In this document: positions 34,051-46,669 of the stretch, piece after piece
Position numbering within the stretch: position 1 is the stretch's first letter
Layout: each line of letters opens with the position of its first letter
From: Lepidodermella squamata
Taxonomy: Eukaryota; Gastrotricha
NCBI GenBank assembly: GCA_047495785.1
Contig: JBLDXI010000031.1
Location: forward strand, 1,550,001-1,614,000
Direction of reading: 5' to 3'
DNA length: 64,000 nt
Notes under the pieces: model-generated
What the model saw: only the letters and a program-made list of their open reading frames with translations
What the model was told of the DNA's origin: nothing
The model's database searches: none
Position numbers and translations under genes: made by a program

Positions 34051-35359
34051 CAGTGCTCCCTCGCTAAGTGCACCCTGGCTCTGTGCAATTCCCTCGTTAT
34101 CTGCCACACTTTTACAGCCCCCGCAAAATTGGTAATTAAATAATTTTTATTAGCGAAAGAAAAAACTATTTACAAGATTTAATTTATTAAGGTTCAAGAA
34201 AATGGCTTCATTAGCAACGCTGGCTGTGCCACAGCTTTTTTAGCAATGAAAAGGCGGTGCCGGTTAAGCTTGTATCGACGCGGGGAATTTCAACAGCTAA
34301 TTTGTTGTTTTTCAAATAATTTTGGTATCTAATAAGGAAGATTATCCCATTGATAAAGGCCGGCCTAAATTAGATGGAATTAGCTGAAGGCGATAATCGT
34401 TTCACATGCCTAATTATTAATCCGGCAGTTTTAGGCTTTAGGCGACGTGATCTCTCGATCTTTACATATCAGCTTTTTTTTGTCTCAGATCATTGAGAGA
34501 GCGATTGATAGTGTGCACGCGTCTGACTTATTCGTGATTTTTTTTCATTCACAACTACTGTAATCTCATTGATGGAACGGTGGATAGTGGATGATTTGAT
34601 GGGTTGGCAAATTGAAGTGCTTTACGATGCTGTTCAGCTTGAAAGTCAATTGTAAATTGATTGATTAATCAGACCTTATGATCTTGAATTCGTTTTAACA
34701 AATAGTTCAGCAGAAAAGCTCATTGATAGATGTATAATTTGAACTTAACCTAGCTGGCTAATCCCGGTAGAATGCGGCTCAAATCAGTTTTAAGTTACTA
34801 GTTTTAAGGTTTAAATTTAATAAGTTTTAAGGAATAATTTATCATCACAAATGCTTAGATTTTTGCTACTCTTGAAAAAATTGGCGTGGCAATATTAGCA
34901 CATAATTTTAATAGCGCAATAATCTCGAATTTATTCGAGCACTCATTCAGCTTTAAATTTTGACACGACAATAACTACCAGCCCGAATTAAAAATCATTT
35001 CGCTATTGATAATCATGAGAAAAGCCACCTGATTACCATAATTGCACCAAAAGGCCAAAGGCCATTGATCCGAAACAAGATCCAAATGACCGAAATGACC
35101 CAACGATCATTTTCAATTCATATTAATAGCAACTGATGCTTTTAAGAAAAAAATGCGAATCCTTAAAAAGTTTTATCGGGCTTGGTTTTAGATATGGCTA
35201 ACCACTAAAAAAAATGTCTCCTTAGCAACTAAGGAAAAAACGCATATATCTACGCACTTATGATTCATCGCTAGCTCTTTAATAGCCCTCGTTAGCTGCA
35301 TCCCTAGATAAGTGCACGACCCACAGCCCCGACCCCGTGCACTAATCGAGGGAGCACTG
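34051..35359. mobile_element. pogo/Tc1-type TIR element, non-autonomous (1309 bp)
   Basis: The ends are CAGTGCTCCCTCGCTAAGTG and the inverse of CAGTGCTCCCTCGATTAGTG, flanked by TA on both sides. CAGT...CCTCG termini with TA duplication are typical of pogo/Tigger elements. No transposase frame remains. Unit B lacks it between the sites matching 34045 and 35365 (near 54855). Confidence 0.88.
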
Positions 35360-35957
35360 TATTGTATATCATGAATCGCAATTGAAATTTCGAACAAAAA
35401 TTCTGTTTGCTAGATAGGCGATGTTGAGTCACCTGTTGAAAAATAATGAAGATTGCGGCTACTAATAATAAGCCGTACATAAACTGGCTGGTTCATGCGA
35501 GAAAAATAAAGTACTCGTTTTTTAACACCATTCACCATTTATTGGTCACCAATAGCGCCAGAAATTTTTATTATTATGAGCCATCAACTCCGATCTAAAG
35601 TTCAATTCCGCATTCATAGGATATCAATGTCAAACTGAGGGAACCGTTATGTTCAAAAAGTATTTATCGTTCTCTCGGTTTGTGATTCTTTTCAGCCACT
35701 CTTCCATCTCCATGAACAAGCTGCGTGATAGGTTTGTCTTGCAAGCTGCGTCAGACTCGATAGCTTTTCCTGTAGGGCAAATGGCAAGGGTTTTATCGGG
35801 GCTGAGTTCGATGGGTGATAACTGATAACTTACTTAGCAGGCCTTCGAAACCAGCGAGCCGGATGATCAAGCAGTGGTTGTCGTTGAGACCAGCTGAGAA
35901 AATCAAACTGTCGAGTGATTCCATGAAAATGCCTGCGCCGAAAAGAATCGGCTTATA

Positions 35958-38900
35958 CAGGGTGTTCTTTTTAAAACCGAACATCCTGCCGTAGTCGCGA
36001 AAACTAAATTTGCCGGCTATTTTACAAAAATAATTTTACTAAAATAATTTTTTATCACTTTTAATATAAATTTTTAATTTTATTTTCAATTGCACGATGC
36101 CCTTGAATTTTAGCGCGCGTTGCCACGTCGACGCGTCGGTTTTTAAATTTTAGCGGTTAAAACGCCTGAAATCAGGGTTTTCGCGCCTGGTTCCTAAGGT
36201 AACCGGCAAGCGCGCGGCTCCTTGCCGCGCATCATTCAAGTCAGTTAAGCGAGCTAAATGTTTTAGCCGCGCCGTTTTTTCTTATTCGGTCTCAGTTTTC
36301 GCAATGTGGTATACCCAAAATCGGTGAAAAGAGCCTTAAATTGCGCTTCCTTGCCGTTGAAATCCACCGCTGGAATCAAGAAGACGGCGGTGCAACGTGG
36401 TTTTCTGCTGTCTTGAGGAGTCTAATGATATAACAAGCGGCCTTGAAAACTTGTCGCTCAAGTTTCAGTCCGCGGATCAGAGAAACGCACCCTTTTCTGG
36501 GCGAAATGCATGCAACTAGCTGTTTCACGATGAAAAGGGCAGTGGTATCATGTAAATAAACGGAAAGCTGGGGGGAAACATGTCGAATTTACTGGCATAG
36601 ATGTTGCTGATGCGGAAGAGACGTTGCCTTCCTTCTTTATCCTTGATGCTCTCTCATCCTTGTGTGATACTTCGTCGTCCGCAGTGAAGCCGTAACTAAC
36701 TTCTATAGACTAATTAAAGCTGATCTCAAAGGCGTTACCACCGTTATCATCAAAGCTGTCTCGTAGAACATGTTCATAATATCAAAAAGAAAAAATACAA
36801 GGTATTTTAGATTACGATGATTTAGCCGCTCAGTTCATTTCGTTTACTGCTGTTCGTAACATCAGTCATGTTCCTTACTAAGGATAGTGGTTTACAAGTC
36901 AGCGTAGCTTGGTGCTTAGTAAGGACTGTCATTCTTATAGTCATAACTATGGACACTCACTCTTCACTCTACGCCGCGTCTTTTAAGATGCACAGGTCCA
37001 TCTGAGATCAGATCCTTAGATCGCTCAGTCTGAAGCGGCGAAGTCTGAGTAAGGATTGTTGAGTAAGCCATTCCTACCAAGCATACCAGTGACACCGCGT
37101 CCTTACTTGGAAGCCATCTTGCTAAGGATGTCTTGCTTAGTAAGGAATTCCTTATAGCAAAATTGCTTTCAAGTAAAGAGAGCGCTTAGCATCTCTTTTA
37201 CTCATAAATGCATCCTTAACATCCATAGCATGGAAAATAATCAACATCGCTAGGCTATGAACAGCCGTTTATTTGCACCATTCAGATCAAGTTGAGTGTT
37301 TAACAAAACGTCATGTATACTTTAACATCATTGGCAGCATCCGGCGCGCGGCGTGAGTCGTTAAGAGTGAGAATTTAGCATCATTTTCGGCGAAAAATTC
37401 ATTGGTATCACTGGATCCGCCGGAGATTTGAAAACAGCCGATGACTGAGACAACGCTTAGGACTGATAACCGAGATCTTATTCAGACATTGATCACTCGT
37501 TTGCGGCGGCGCAGGGCAGCGGCGGGAATATTCCGTGGTGATGCCCGTGTCCTGTCATCCATTTCCCTGCGGTAACCGCAGTTGCTGGCGGGTGTAACTG
37601 TTTGTGAGACTGCGGTAACAAAGCAAGTTTAACGCCACGCCAGTCTTTGTCTTTTATATGCATCCCTTTGATCTCTGATTCTACGCGTCCTGTAAGAACA
37701 GTCCAGCATTCTCGCATAGATTTCTCGCATAGATAGTTTCTTGTAATATTTTAGTGGTAAACTATTTGATTGATGTAACTTCAAGCGCAATAAATCTCAA
37801 TAATATAACGCGCCCCACCCGCTGAATTTCCCGGAGAAATAGAAGAATAAGCGAAAACAAACGATTTCAAACCTTAGCCCTAATGCGGCCGCTGAAAACC
37901 AGTAGCAGCGGCTGAAATGTGTCAACGGGTAAAGTCTTTTGCAGAATTTTAACACGATTAAAGCTATATATTCACACAATGCCTAAAATTCATGCATCGA
38001 CGTCATATGGCCCCATAAATCACGAAGGATGGCGGCTACACCGCGTTGAAACGTCCTCTAACAAGGATGGTATGGTATCAGAAAGCCGACCCAGCGCTCG
38101 AGTTAGGGCGGCAACACCAGCATTTTTCTGCTTTATTGTCAAACTGACATCTTCTCTTAGCAAGTTCACTTATGTTGGCAAAAATTTACCCGCTAAATTA
38201 TTTGCTACGACCAAAAATATTCCGAAAAACCCGAAAAAACCCGAAAAATGCATGCCAAGCCACATAAAGCGGAAAACCGCGTTGTCCAACCTAAAAGTAA
38301 TGGTAACTAAGAAATATACAGTTTATTCTACAAGAAAACCATGAGAAAGATTGTTCTTACCAGATTATTTCATGAAATGGGCTATCCTTAAGGTTGCTCA
38401 TCTGACTCAATGATGACGTCAAACCAGAGTGTGTAGGGCAGACGAAAGTCGATCCTGCGCTCGAATTACGGCTGCAACACTAGCTTTTTTCTGCTTTGTC
38501 GTCATATTGATATAGTCTCCAAGCAAAATCACCCAATTTTACCCATATCTGACCGTTGATTATTTCCCAGCATCAATAAATGTTCCGATAAACCCGAATA
38601 ACTCCATTTTAACGTCTAAATGCATCCTAAGCCGTAAAACGACAAAAACCACGGTGACCCCCCAAAAAGACATGGTAACTAAGAAATTTACACTCTATTC
38701 TACCAGAAAACAATGAGTAACAATGCTAATTAAGCAAAATTCATGACATGGACCATCTTGAAGATCGTTCATCTGGCCAGAGGTTGAGATCTAACACAGC
38801 AGGTATGGCAGAAGGAAGTCCCTCCTGCTCACGAGTTAGTATGGCAACACCGACTTTTTCTTGTTTCATTGTCAAAGTATTTATGTCTCCTAGTGAATTC

Positions 38901-39721
38901 ACTCATTTGAGCCCCCATTTGACCGCTGAATTGTTTGCTAACATTGTAAATGTTCCGAATATCCCGAAAAACTCCATTTATCGACAGAATGCATCCATAG
39001 CAGCAGCAAGTGAAAAACCGCGGTGACCCTCCAAAAAGTAACGGTAACTAAGTAGTATTTACTCTGCTTTACAAGAAAACAATGAGAGAAAGTGTTTTTG
39101 ACGGGTCATTTGAAGGCATAGACCTCCTTGAAGATGGTGATAATGAGATCTATGCTCTGAAAGACCGGCTGGCTGTTAGGGCAGACGTGCTAAAAATAAC
39201 CATCATCCTACAAAAACGGCTGTGGTAATCTTGTAGAGAATACATTACTGTACTTAGAAACACTGTTTCCGCAAGGTATAACCGCACTTAGGTGAAAGTT
39301 TCCGGGGTTAAACGCTTAAGATCTGCGAAAAACGGCATAAAAATGGCTTGTTTAGGCTTAGCGCATACGTCTAATTGAGCCATATTTAGAAAAAATGACG
39401 CCGGCTGCCTTATTAAATGCTTGAAATGCTATCAGAAAAATACTAACAAAGGTGTCGTCACCGTTGATAAAATGCGGAATTACGGGGATGAAGTTGCGCG
39501 CCGGGGAACTTGCGGTGCGCGGAGCGGCTACAACGCGAAAACGCGCGGCATCGCGCAGCACGCTTTTCCGTAGCAACAACATTTTTATTTAAAAAAAATT
39601 ATTAATATAATAAAATAAAAATATTTTTAAAAGGATATTTAATTTTGTGCATAAAAATTTGCGGTAGCACGCGATTTTTCAACGCGCGCGGCGGATGTTC
39701 GGTTTTAAAAAGAACACCCTG
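35958..39721. mobile_element. Tc1/mariner-like TIR element, 3764 bp, inserted in P4 exon 3
   Basis: Both ends carry a perfect 29-bp inverted repeat beginning CAGGGTGTTCTTTTTAAAAC, and TA is duplicated at the target. The P5 exon shows the empty site. No transposase could be recognised; the longest frames are short. One minus-strand frame of 74 codons (39582-39358) starts just inside the right end. The interior holds three tandem repeat units. It is either a large non-autonomous element or a decayed one with captured DNA. Confidence 0.88.
38010..39150. repeat. Three diverged tandem repeats of about 365 bp inside the 3.76-kb element
   Basis: Units start near 38010, 38375 and 38740. Each contains GCTCGAGTTAGG-like, CCGAAAAAC-like and GGTAACTAAG-like blocks in the same order and ends with a run close to ACAAGAAAACAATGAG. 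Identity between units is moderate. Confidence 0.75.
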
Positions 39722-41476
39722 TATGATTTCTCAGGAGGAACAGAAAGTGGCACAAGAAGCATAGTGTCGAGATCTATAAATATCGGCGATGTAACCAGTG
39801 CGATTCTGTTGAGTTTCGCATTGAGCAATGTTAGTTGAGCAGCATATTCTGTGAAGAGTTGGCCAAAGTGATCAACAATATTCCCATAATTTTAATTTGT
39901 TTGTATGCTACAGTATTAATGTGAAAAGGAACTTTTCAAAAATCATGACAGAACCTACCCCCTGGGCCAGGAACGCCGAACCTGCTGACATAGGTGTGCG
40001 TCACCGAGAGGTAGTAGTCACCCTGATAATAAACAAACGGAGTGCCACCGCGAAGGAACAAAGAACCGGTCTCAATCTCCTCACTACCAATAACAAACAT
40101 GCAGTTGACAAGCTCGGCTTCGTCATTGCGATGCGGCAAGAACTCGCACTCCATAACGCGCAAGTTGGGTAGGAATTCGTAGACCAAGCGCAAGCGACTA
40201 TTGAAAACCCAAGGAGACCAGTTTTTCGCCAAATAAGAAAGCTTCAGTTTTCGGCTAACTTTGACTGAGTAGAGTAAGTTCTCGTCCAAAGACCATAGAT
40301 ACGGACGCCTAATCATTCATGACAGAGTTAAATACATACATGCTTCACCTTAGGACTTCAAACATTCGACTCTCAACCAGCGAAAATCGACAGTATCAAT
40401 CAAGAGATCCAAGATCCCATTACCATTGGATATTATGTGATACCTAAGGTTTGTTCGGGGTTGGGGGCGAAGACAAAATAATAGGGAGGTCCAAAATAAA
40501 AGAGAGGCCCTGAATTATGGAGAGGGGTTTGTTTCCTTTGAAACAAATAGTAGGGAGCCCTTCATATTCCGGTATCTACGGTAAGTATGACGTATGAGCA
40601 ATATTTATATTTATCCGAACGAGGTATTGTTCCTTTCCATGGGCCTAGTGTGCGTGGAAAACCTTCCTGAAACCTGAGACATGCTGAAAACCGATTCCAG
40701 CAATAAAATGTTTCTTGAACGTTGGATAAAGCCCCCTCGAATAATTGCCCAATTTTTTTATATTTTTCGAGGAAAAAATAATAGCCATGACTATATTTCT
40801 ATAAAATACCGTAACTAACAAATGTGCTGCAATCTTACCGTATTAACGGCGCATCATGCTCATAGTAATGAGCAATCGTGGTAGCCAAGAAAACTGTGCC
40901 ATTGAGCTCAATGATCCGAGCATCCTCCGGCCCGGTTTCCTTCGGTTCTTCGTGCGGGCTAGGAATGCCGACAATGTATTGCGATTTTGGAAACGGGTGT
41001 AAATTCCTATCGAGCTTAATCACGTAAACATAACTGTCCTGGTATGAATTTAAGCTGTCATTGATGCGGTTCCACAGTCGAATAGCACATTGAAGCACAC
41101 CTTTGCTGGGCATGCAGGAGGCCTGCATCGGAAACGGCCCCTCGCCAGAGAGCCATTTTTCGGAAGCTCGCTCGTGATCGGCGAACATGTTCCGCACGTG
41201 ACTTGTGACCGTTTCCTTGAAATCGAATAGAATCGAAGTTGTAACATTGGCTGACGACTCGCTGATATCGCCACAAGTCTCTCGATTAACATGCGCACCG
41301 TTTAGAGTAAACTTGAAATGGCGGTCGCCTCTCGCCGAAATGACAAATGTTTTGAAAGCATTGAATGAGGAATAGGTTGGAAAATTGCTGTATTGCGTCT
41401 GTAAAAGCAGCAGTGAAAGGAATGCTGATACCACATAGAGAATTAATTTCTTCTCTTGGCGGCTACGGAATAACAT

Positions 41477-41770
41477 TATTCTAGAAATATAGAAAATCGT
41501 GACAGATTATTCGCAAATCAGCTCTGAGCTAAGTACATTCAGTCAAGGATTTACAATTTACAAGCCAAATACTAGCCTCAGAAGATATCCAGAAGAATAC
41601 CAAACCATATAGAATACAAAGACACTGAGATTATTTATTCGAATTGATTGAAAATAGCAATTGAAAATTTTAGATATAGTAGTGGTCGCGTGGTATCACA
41701 AATAACACTACTATTGTTTTTAAACTTTTAAATAAACGAATGGAGAACATAAAAAATCGATAATCTTAAG
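41477..41770. other. P4 upstream region
   Basis: This matches the P5 upstream region (57572-58110) closely, except that P5 carries a MITE there. It should contain the P4 promoter. No other feature is seen. Confidence 0.5.
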
Positions 41771-42897
41771 TGGGGTTCACAAACTCGTGTGTAAAATGCA
41801 CATTCATGATTCATCGTTCATTTTTTCTGCGAAAAAATCATCTCTTGCAAAAAACGTTCAAGAAGCCATTTGAATCATGAACGATGAACGAAACCCTTTC
41901 ACAAATTATTTGTCATAATTCATGATTCAAATAGCGATTTTTTTGTGTGTGCGACTGCGTCGATCGAAAAAAACGAAGCCGCCACTGAGCACAGAACCCA
42001 TGATGTTGGTTTCGCTACTATACTATACTACTAGCACCACTAGAACCACTATACTACTAGCGAGCTTCGGTGATTGCGGGCGTTTCTGTCATTATCTTCC
42101 ATTTTTTGCTAATGGCTTGCAGTCTCAGAACTGCAGAACTAGCGTTAATTCAATTTTCGAATTCTTCTCAACAACATTGCCCGCTTCAAAGCTAGCCATT
42201 CGGATTCGAAGCTATGGCTGATATCATTATCGCCAAAAATAACTGAAACAGCAAGTTTGAAGCCCAAGGATTGAAGCCCCGATTAATATTTCAGAAAATG
42301 TTATTATAAGTGTCGACTAATTAATCGGCCCAATTAGAGTGCTCTAGCCAAAGATAAAGGTCAAAGGATTTTAATTTCTTGAAATGGGTTTTGAAAATAA
42401 TTGAACTGTTAATGCATTTTTCCCAATAGCTCAGAATATCTAAGTCAACAGCGAGAATAGGAGATGATGACATAAACGCCTGAATTAACACAAGCTCACT
42501 GGTGGCATAGTGGGTTAAGCTCGAACTATCATGCTAAGTGTCGTGAGTTCTGTGCCTTGCGGCCGCATTCAGGGTGCGAAGTATAGGGGTGCTGGGGTGT
42601 CGCGACACCCCAGCTCCGGGACTCCAACCAGAGGGAGGCTGAACAAAACCACAGGGGGGACCCTTTGGTTTCTTCGGCTGGGTCCTAGAAAACAAACAGA
42701 AAACACCTCAGCTCCCGGATCCTACTTCGCACCTTTTTTGACCGCATATAAAAAGAAAAAATTGGCTAAGCAGCTATATGAATCATGAATTATGAAAAAT
42801 AATTTGTGAAAGAGTTTCGTTCATCGTTCATGATTCAAGTGAGCCTGCAAAAAATCTTTTACATCATTCATAAGGAAAACACGAGTTTGTGAATCGC
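41771..42897. mobile_element. TIR element of about 1.1 kb, absent from unit B
   Basis: The left end (GGGGTTCACAAACTCGTGT) and the inverse of the right end (GGGCGATTCACAAACTCGTGT) match. Subterminal blocks such as GAATCATGAACGATGAACGA also recur inverted. Unit B reads straight across (near 58110). The target duplication is unclear. It carries the SINE-like segment. Confidence 0.7.
42505..42770 (+). mobile_element. SINE-like segment with pol III A box and a perfect palindrome
   Basis: GGTGGCATAGTGGGTTAAGC is a good tRNA-type A box. A weak B-box-like GAGTTCTGTGCC follows about 45 nt later. The GC-rich body contains the perfect 24-bp palindrome at 42591-42614 (GCTGGGGTGTCG then its complement). 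It differs in composition from the surrounding AT-rich element. The call is tentative. Confidence 0.4.
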
Positions 42898-43275
42898 CCT
42901 TTACTGCGTGTTGGAAACAATAATCTGGCGTACACATTTTGTTTACTAGTCCACGAGAAATGTAATTTTGATCCCTAAATACTGAGGTCTGAGGTGAAAA
43001 GAGTGATTTGAATTGTAACATCGAATTGTAACATGTCATAGGACAAGCAGTCGGATTTATCCATGAGACGTACCAGGACGCAGCGCCTCGATTTAGATGC
43101 CTGATTTTTGTGTTATTTTTTAATAAGGTCCAAAGGTCATCGTGGCTGAAAATAACCTCATTAGCAGTGATCGTTATTTTCCTTCTGCGACCAGCAAAAA
43201 ATCTCATTCATGAAAATGACGCATTTACGCAAAGATCAGTTTTTTGCAGTGGCCTGAAGATCTCGATCTTAAAGA

Positions 43276-46064
43276 ATGCGTCTCCAGATGCGAGCCTTGC
43301 TGCGTCGGCTTAAAAACAAAGCTCCCGGTCACGATAATGTCCTGAATGTCCTCATAAAAAACGGTGGCCCCACGTTTCGGAGTCATCTGAAGTTCATCTT
43401 TGAGCTATGCCTTGCCACTGGCTACATGCCCGCCGGTTGGAAAATCGCGATCGTCGTGCCCGTACTAAAGGAAGGAAAAGATAGCCGTTTGGCGGATTCA
43501 TACCGCCCAATCTCTTTACTACCAGCCTTCAGCAAGTTACTGGAGCTACTAGTCACCCTGTTGCTGCTGGAATACCTCGACCAAAAGCGTCTGCTACCCG
43601 ATCATCAATACGGTTTTCGCCGCCTACGTGGTGCTGTGGACCCGCTGTTTCGCCTAATTAGCGACGCAGCCCTGGCTATGGCCAACCATAGCAAGCTGAT
43701 AGCCGTATTTCTAGATTTCCGTGCCGCTTTCGATACCGTTTGGCACGCCGCCTTGTTGCAGAAGCTCAAGGATTCTGGGGCCCCCGAGCCAATTGTGCGC
43801 TGGGTGGCGAACTTCCTCAGCGACAGAAGTTTTCAAGTTCGGGTCGGCGACGACCTAAGCGAGCCCCAGGAAATCAAATGCGGTGTCCCTCAGGGAAGCC
43901 CTTTGAGCCCGCTTCTTTTCATATTTTACTGCGCAGATATGCAGCCCCTGAGAGTAAACCCCGACGACGGTCGAAAAATCGTGGGCACCGGCACTTATGC
44001 CGATGACGCTGCAAACTGGGCTTGGGGGCCCCATTATGAGCAATGTGTTTCGCGGCTTCAGTCTCGCTTACGTTCGACAGAAACCTGGTGTGCTAGATGG
44101 CGACTTGACCTCAACCCGACAAAGTGTGAGTGTATTATAATCGGTCATCATGGCGCCTCCTCCCCCTCCGTCCTATTGTCTATTGGTGGTGTGAAAGAGG
44201 TTAAGTACCTCGGAATGGTGCGTTCCCATCTCCCCGAAAACGGATTAGCTGAAATAATTTCCCCGAAATTGCTGTGTGACCGAAAACACGTTTCCCCGAA
44301 AAGCAAGTTTCCCCGAAAACGCGCCTGAGCAAGCTAAAACTCACTTCTTTGTACAAAGTGAACACTTGGCCGTGTTTACATTAATTTTCGTTAAATGTTA
44401 TTTACGCTGTTACTAGCTCAAATTATGGGTCCAAAGGTCACTCGCAAAACCTGCGTCAAATTTAGGCTTGTTTTGCAGATTTTCTAGAAAATCAAGGTGA
44501 GCTCATAAATTAAGGAAAAAATGCAGGTAGCCGTGTGATACACATATGAAGCCCCAGGATTATACCTGGAATTTTCCGAGCTCACCTTGATTTTTAACAA
44601 ATTTAGGAGTATTGCTTTGATTGTTGACCCTAATCTTGAATGTTGAACGAGCTACCTTCACTGAAAAATTTCAAACCAATCACATACTAATATTCTTGTA
44701 TTATTACTATTGGCAATATAAATTGATATCTTTATTAACGCTCAAAATCATGATTATTAAAGTTATTCAAGTTCCCTTGCTAATTTCGGGTAAGTAAACG
44801 ACGCAGATGTCAACTTCCCGGGTTCTGGGTCCCGGGTCAATCTGGGGTTCGAGCGGCGGGAGAGGTGAATCGCCTTGAGAAGCTTGAGACAGTTCAAGAC
44901 CACCCTGCGCGCCGATAATCGGCGACATCGTTGAAGACAAACTGCCTCTTCAACATTAAGTTCGCGCTTCTTAGCTGGTTTAACCATCGTTAAGGTCTTT
45001 GCGGGCGCTGTTAAATAATAATAAGCTAATATAAACGCGTTACACAGCTACAATTACCGGGCAAATGCGGCGTAATAGCGGTTGAGTTGCAGCCACACGC
45101 TTCTTAGACGTCGCAGGCTTGCGCCCTTTGGGTTGTAGCAAGGTAAGGCTCACCAAAGGAGACTGATTTTTCGACCTTTACGTCTTCGTGTTAGTCAAAA
45201 CTTGCATAGTATCAAATTATTAACTGATCTCAAATGACGATGTAGTAAGTAAGTGGCGAGTTATAGAGCGCGTCGCGCCGTCTGTTAGCATTTCAGATTT
45301 AAACCGATAGTCTGTAAGGACAAGCCATGTGTCATCGCTGTTTCCGGAAAAAGCTACTCAACCACTGTTTCAACACAACTCAGTCGCGCTCACTGTTTTC
45401 GGGGAAACTGTTTCGGGTTAACTCTTTTGGGGGAAAATATTTCAGCTAATCCGTTTTCGGGGAAAATTTTTCGGGGGCACGGGAATAAATCCTCGGAATC
45501 ACATTGACTTCGAAACTCTCGTGGGAGAGTCATCTTGATCGGCTATCAGCGAAAATCAAACCCCGAGCTGCATGCTTACGCGGCATCGCCGCACGAAAAG
45601 TTATCCCTAGTGACCTCTGCGTTCGTTTTAACAAAGTCCTCATCGAAATTGTCCTTACCTACGGGTCACCAGCCTGGTATTGTCTACCCAAGTCTTCCGA
45701 GCTACGTCTGTTCGGCTTCCAGGCCCACGGCTTGAAAACTGCATTGGATCTGCCTATCGAGTGCGACCCTTTCGGTGTTGTCGTCGAAGCTGGCGTGGAA
45801 GCAATCAGCGACGTATTTAAGCATCAACTGATGCGGTACGCCATCAGGTGCCTCAACGCAAATGACGGGATGAAGGATTACATATCCTACCTACCTACCT
45901 ACCTACCTACCTACATATCCTACATATCCATTGCCAGCTTCCAGCCTGACGCCTTCGGCCTCCGAATGCTGGAGAAGCACTGTCCAGCATGGCACTTGCG
46001 TGACTGCATTAGTGCCCCGGCTAAGCCCTGCCGCCTCATCACCGACATTTTCCCTAAAAACTAA
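43276..46064 (+). pseudogene. LINE reverse transcriptase, interrupted
   Basis: Two blocks, 43276-44216 and 45500-46064, join in frame once the TIR element between them and one target duplication are removed. The RT domain is clear: NKAPGHDNVL, WKIAIVVPVLKEGKD, SYRPISLLP, FLDFRAAFDTVWH, GVPQGSPLSPLLF and the catalytic TYADDAANW. After the break come YLGITL and WESHLDRLSAKI. The 5' part, including any endonuclease, is missing, and a stop lies just upstream in frame. A (CCTA)n microsatellite at about 45892-45923 expands the coding end. The order of motifs fits a jockey/CR1/RTE-like LINE; the clade is not settled. Confidence 0.88.
44217..45490. mobile_element. MULE-like TIR element, 1274 bp, inside the LINE
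   Basis: A 9-bp target duplication CCTCGGAAT lies at 44208-44216 and 45491-45499. Long imperfect inverted repeats share CCCCGAAAACGGATTAGCTG and several further CCCCGAAA blocks. A 9-bp duplication with long TIRs suggests a Mutator-like element. There is no transposase frame; an internal hairpin (AAATCAAGGTGAGCTC and its complement) lies near 44492-44596. Confidence 0.85.
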
Positions 46065-46669
46065 TGTGAGCCTGTGGTTTCCTGTATTCCTTTAGGTGCC
46101 CTTGCGATCCTCGCCCTTCTGAGCCCCTCTCGAGCCAGCCCGATTAATATGTAAGCTTACCGTTTAATGAATTGATCTCTGCCTTGCCTTAGAGAGCCCT
46201 GAGCCTGAGTCTGAGTCGTCATGAGCCTGACCTTGAGCCTTGAGCCTTTCGGAACCTGAGCCTTGTCTGATGAGCTGGAATAGCCCTGCCTGTAAGCCCT
46301 TAATTATTGCCGTTAACCACCTTCGATAATGTTCAGCCCTACTCAATTGGCGCAACGAGCCCGAACCCTCGATCGACTTTTCTACCTTTCTACAAAAACG
46401 CACAAAAAAGCCAACAAAAATCGACAAAAACTAAAATACAAAAATAAAATAATAACATAAAACTCGAAATTATGAACTGCCTATGATAATGTTCAATTTA
46501 TAAATGCTACGAGCCCTAGATAGCATGGGGGCAATATATTTTCATGCTCTAATGTCATTCATATGTGCCTATAGCGCCGGCCGGCGGAGGGCCTATATAA
46601 ATAAAACTACGACATGCTAAAGAAAACGGCTGGTCGCAAAATGATCAGTTATTTTGTTTTCAATTTTAA

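Larger units (their letters stand above)
35630..41476 (-). pseudogene. Propeller gene P4, split by a 3.76-kb transposon in exon 3
   Basis: Exons are 41476-40839, 40308-39959, 39848-39722 plus 35955-35834 (one exon in two pieces) and 35769-35630. Without the insert and one TA, exon 3 is 249 nt, as in P5, and the whole frame is open (458 aa). I see no other lesion. The anchor is LILYVVSAFLSLLLL. Family motifs RGDRHFKF, GPFPMQASC, GPEDARII, KNWSPWV, RGGTPFVYY and AGLNDNH are all present. P4 is the right gene of unit A and the sister of P5. It should be non-functional unless the element is excised or removed from the RNA. Confidence 0.88.

Noticed and set aside
37919-38344. 141-codon frame inside the 3.76-kb element as a transposase
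   Set aside because: It overlaps the tandem repeat units, lacks any DDE/D-like or HTH motif I can see, and is not open in the neighbouring units.
39897-40172. Plus-strand frame across P4 exon 2
   Set aside because: It is antisense to a conserved propeller exon; the same shadow appears in other copies.
45892-45925. CCTA microsatellite as a telomere-like or functional repeat
   Set aside because: It is a short slippage expansion within the LINE coding end and has no other support.
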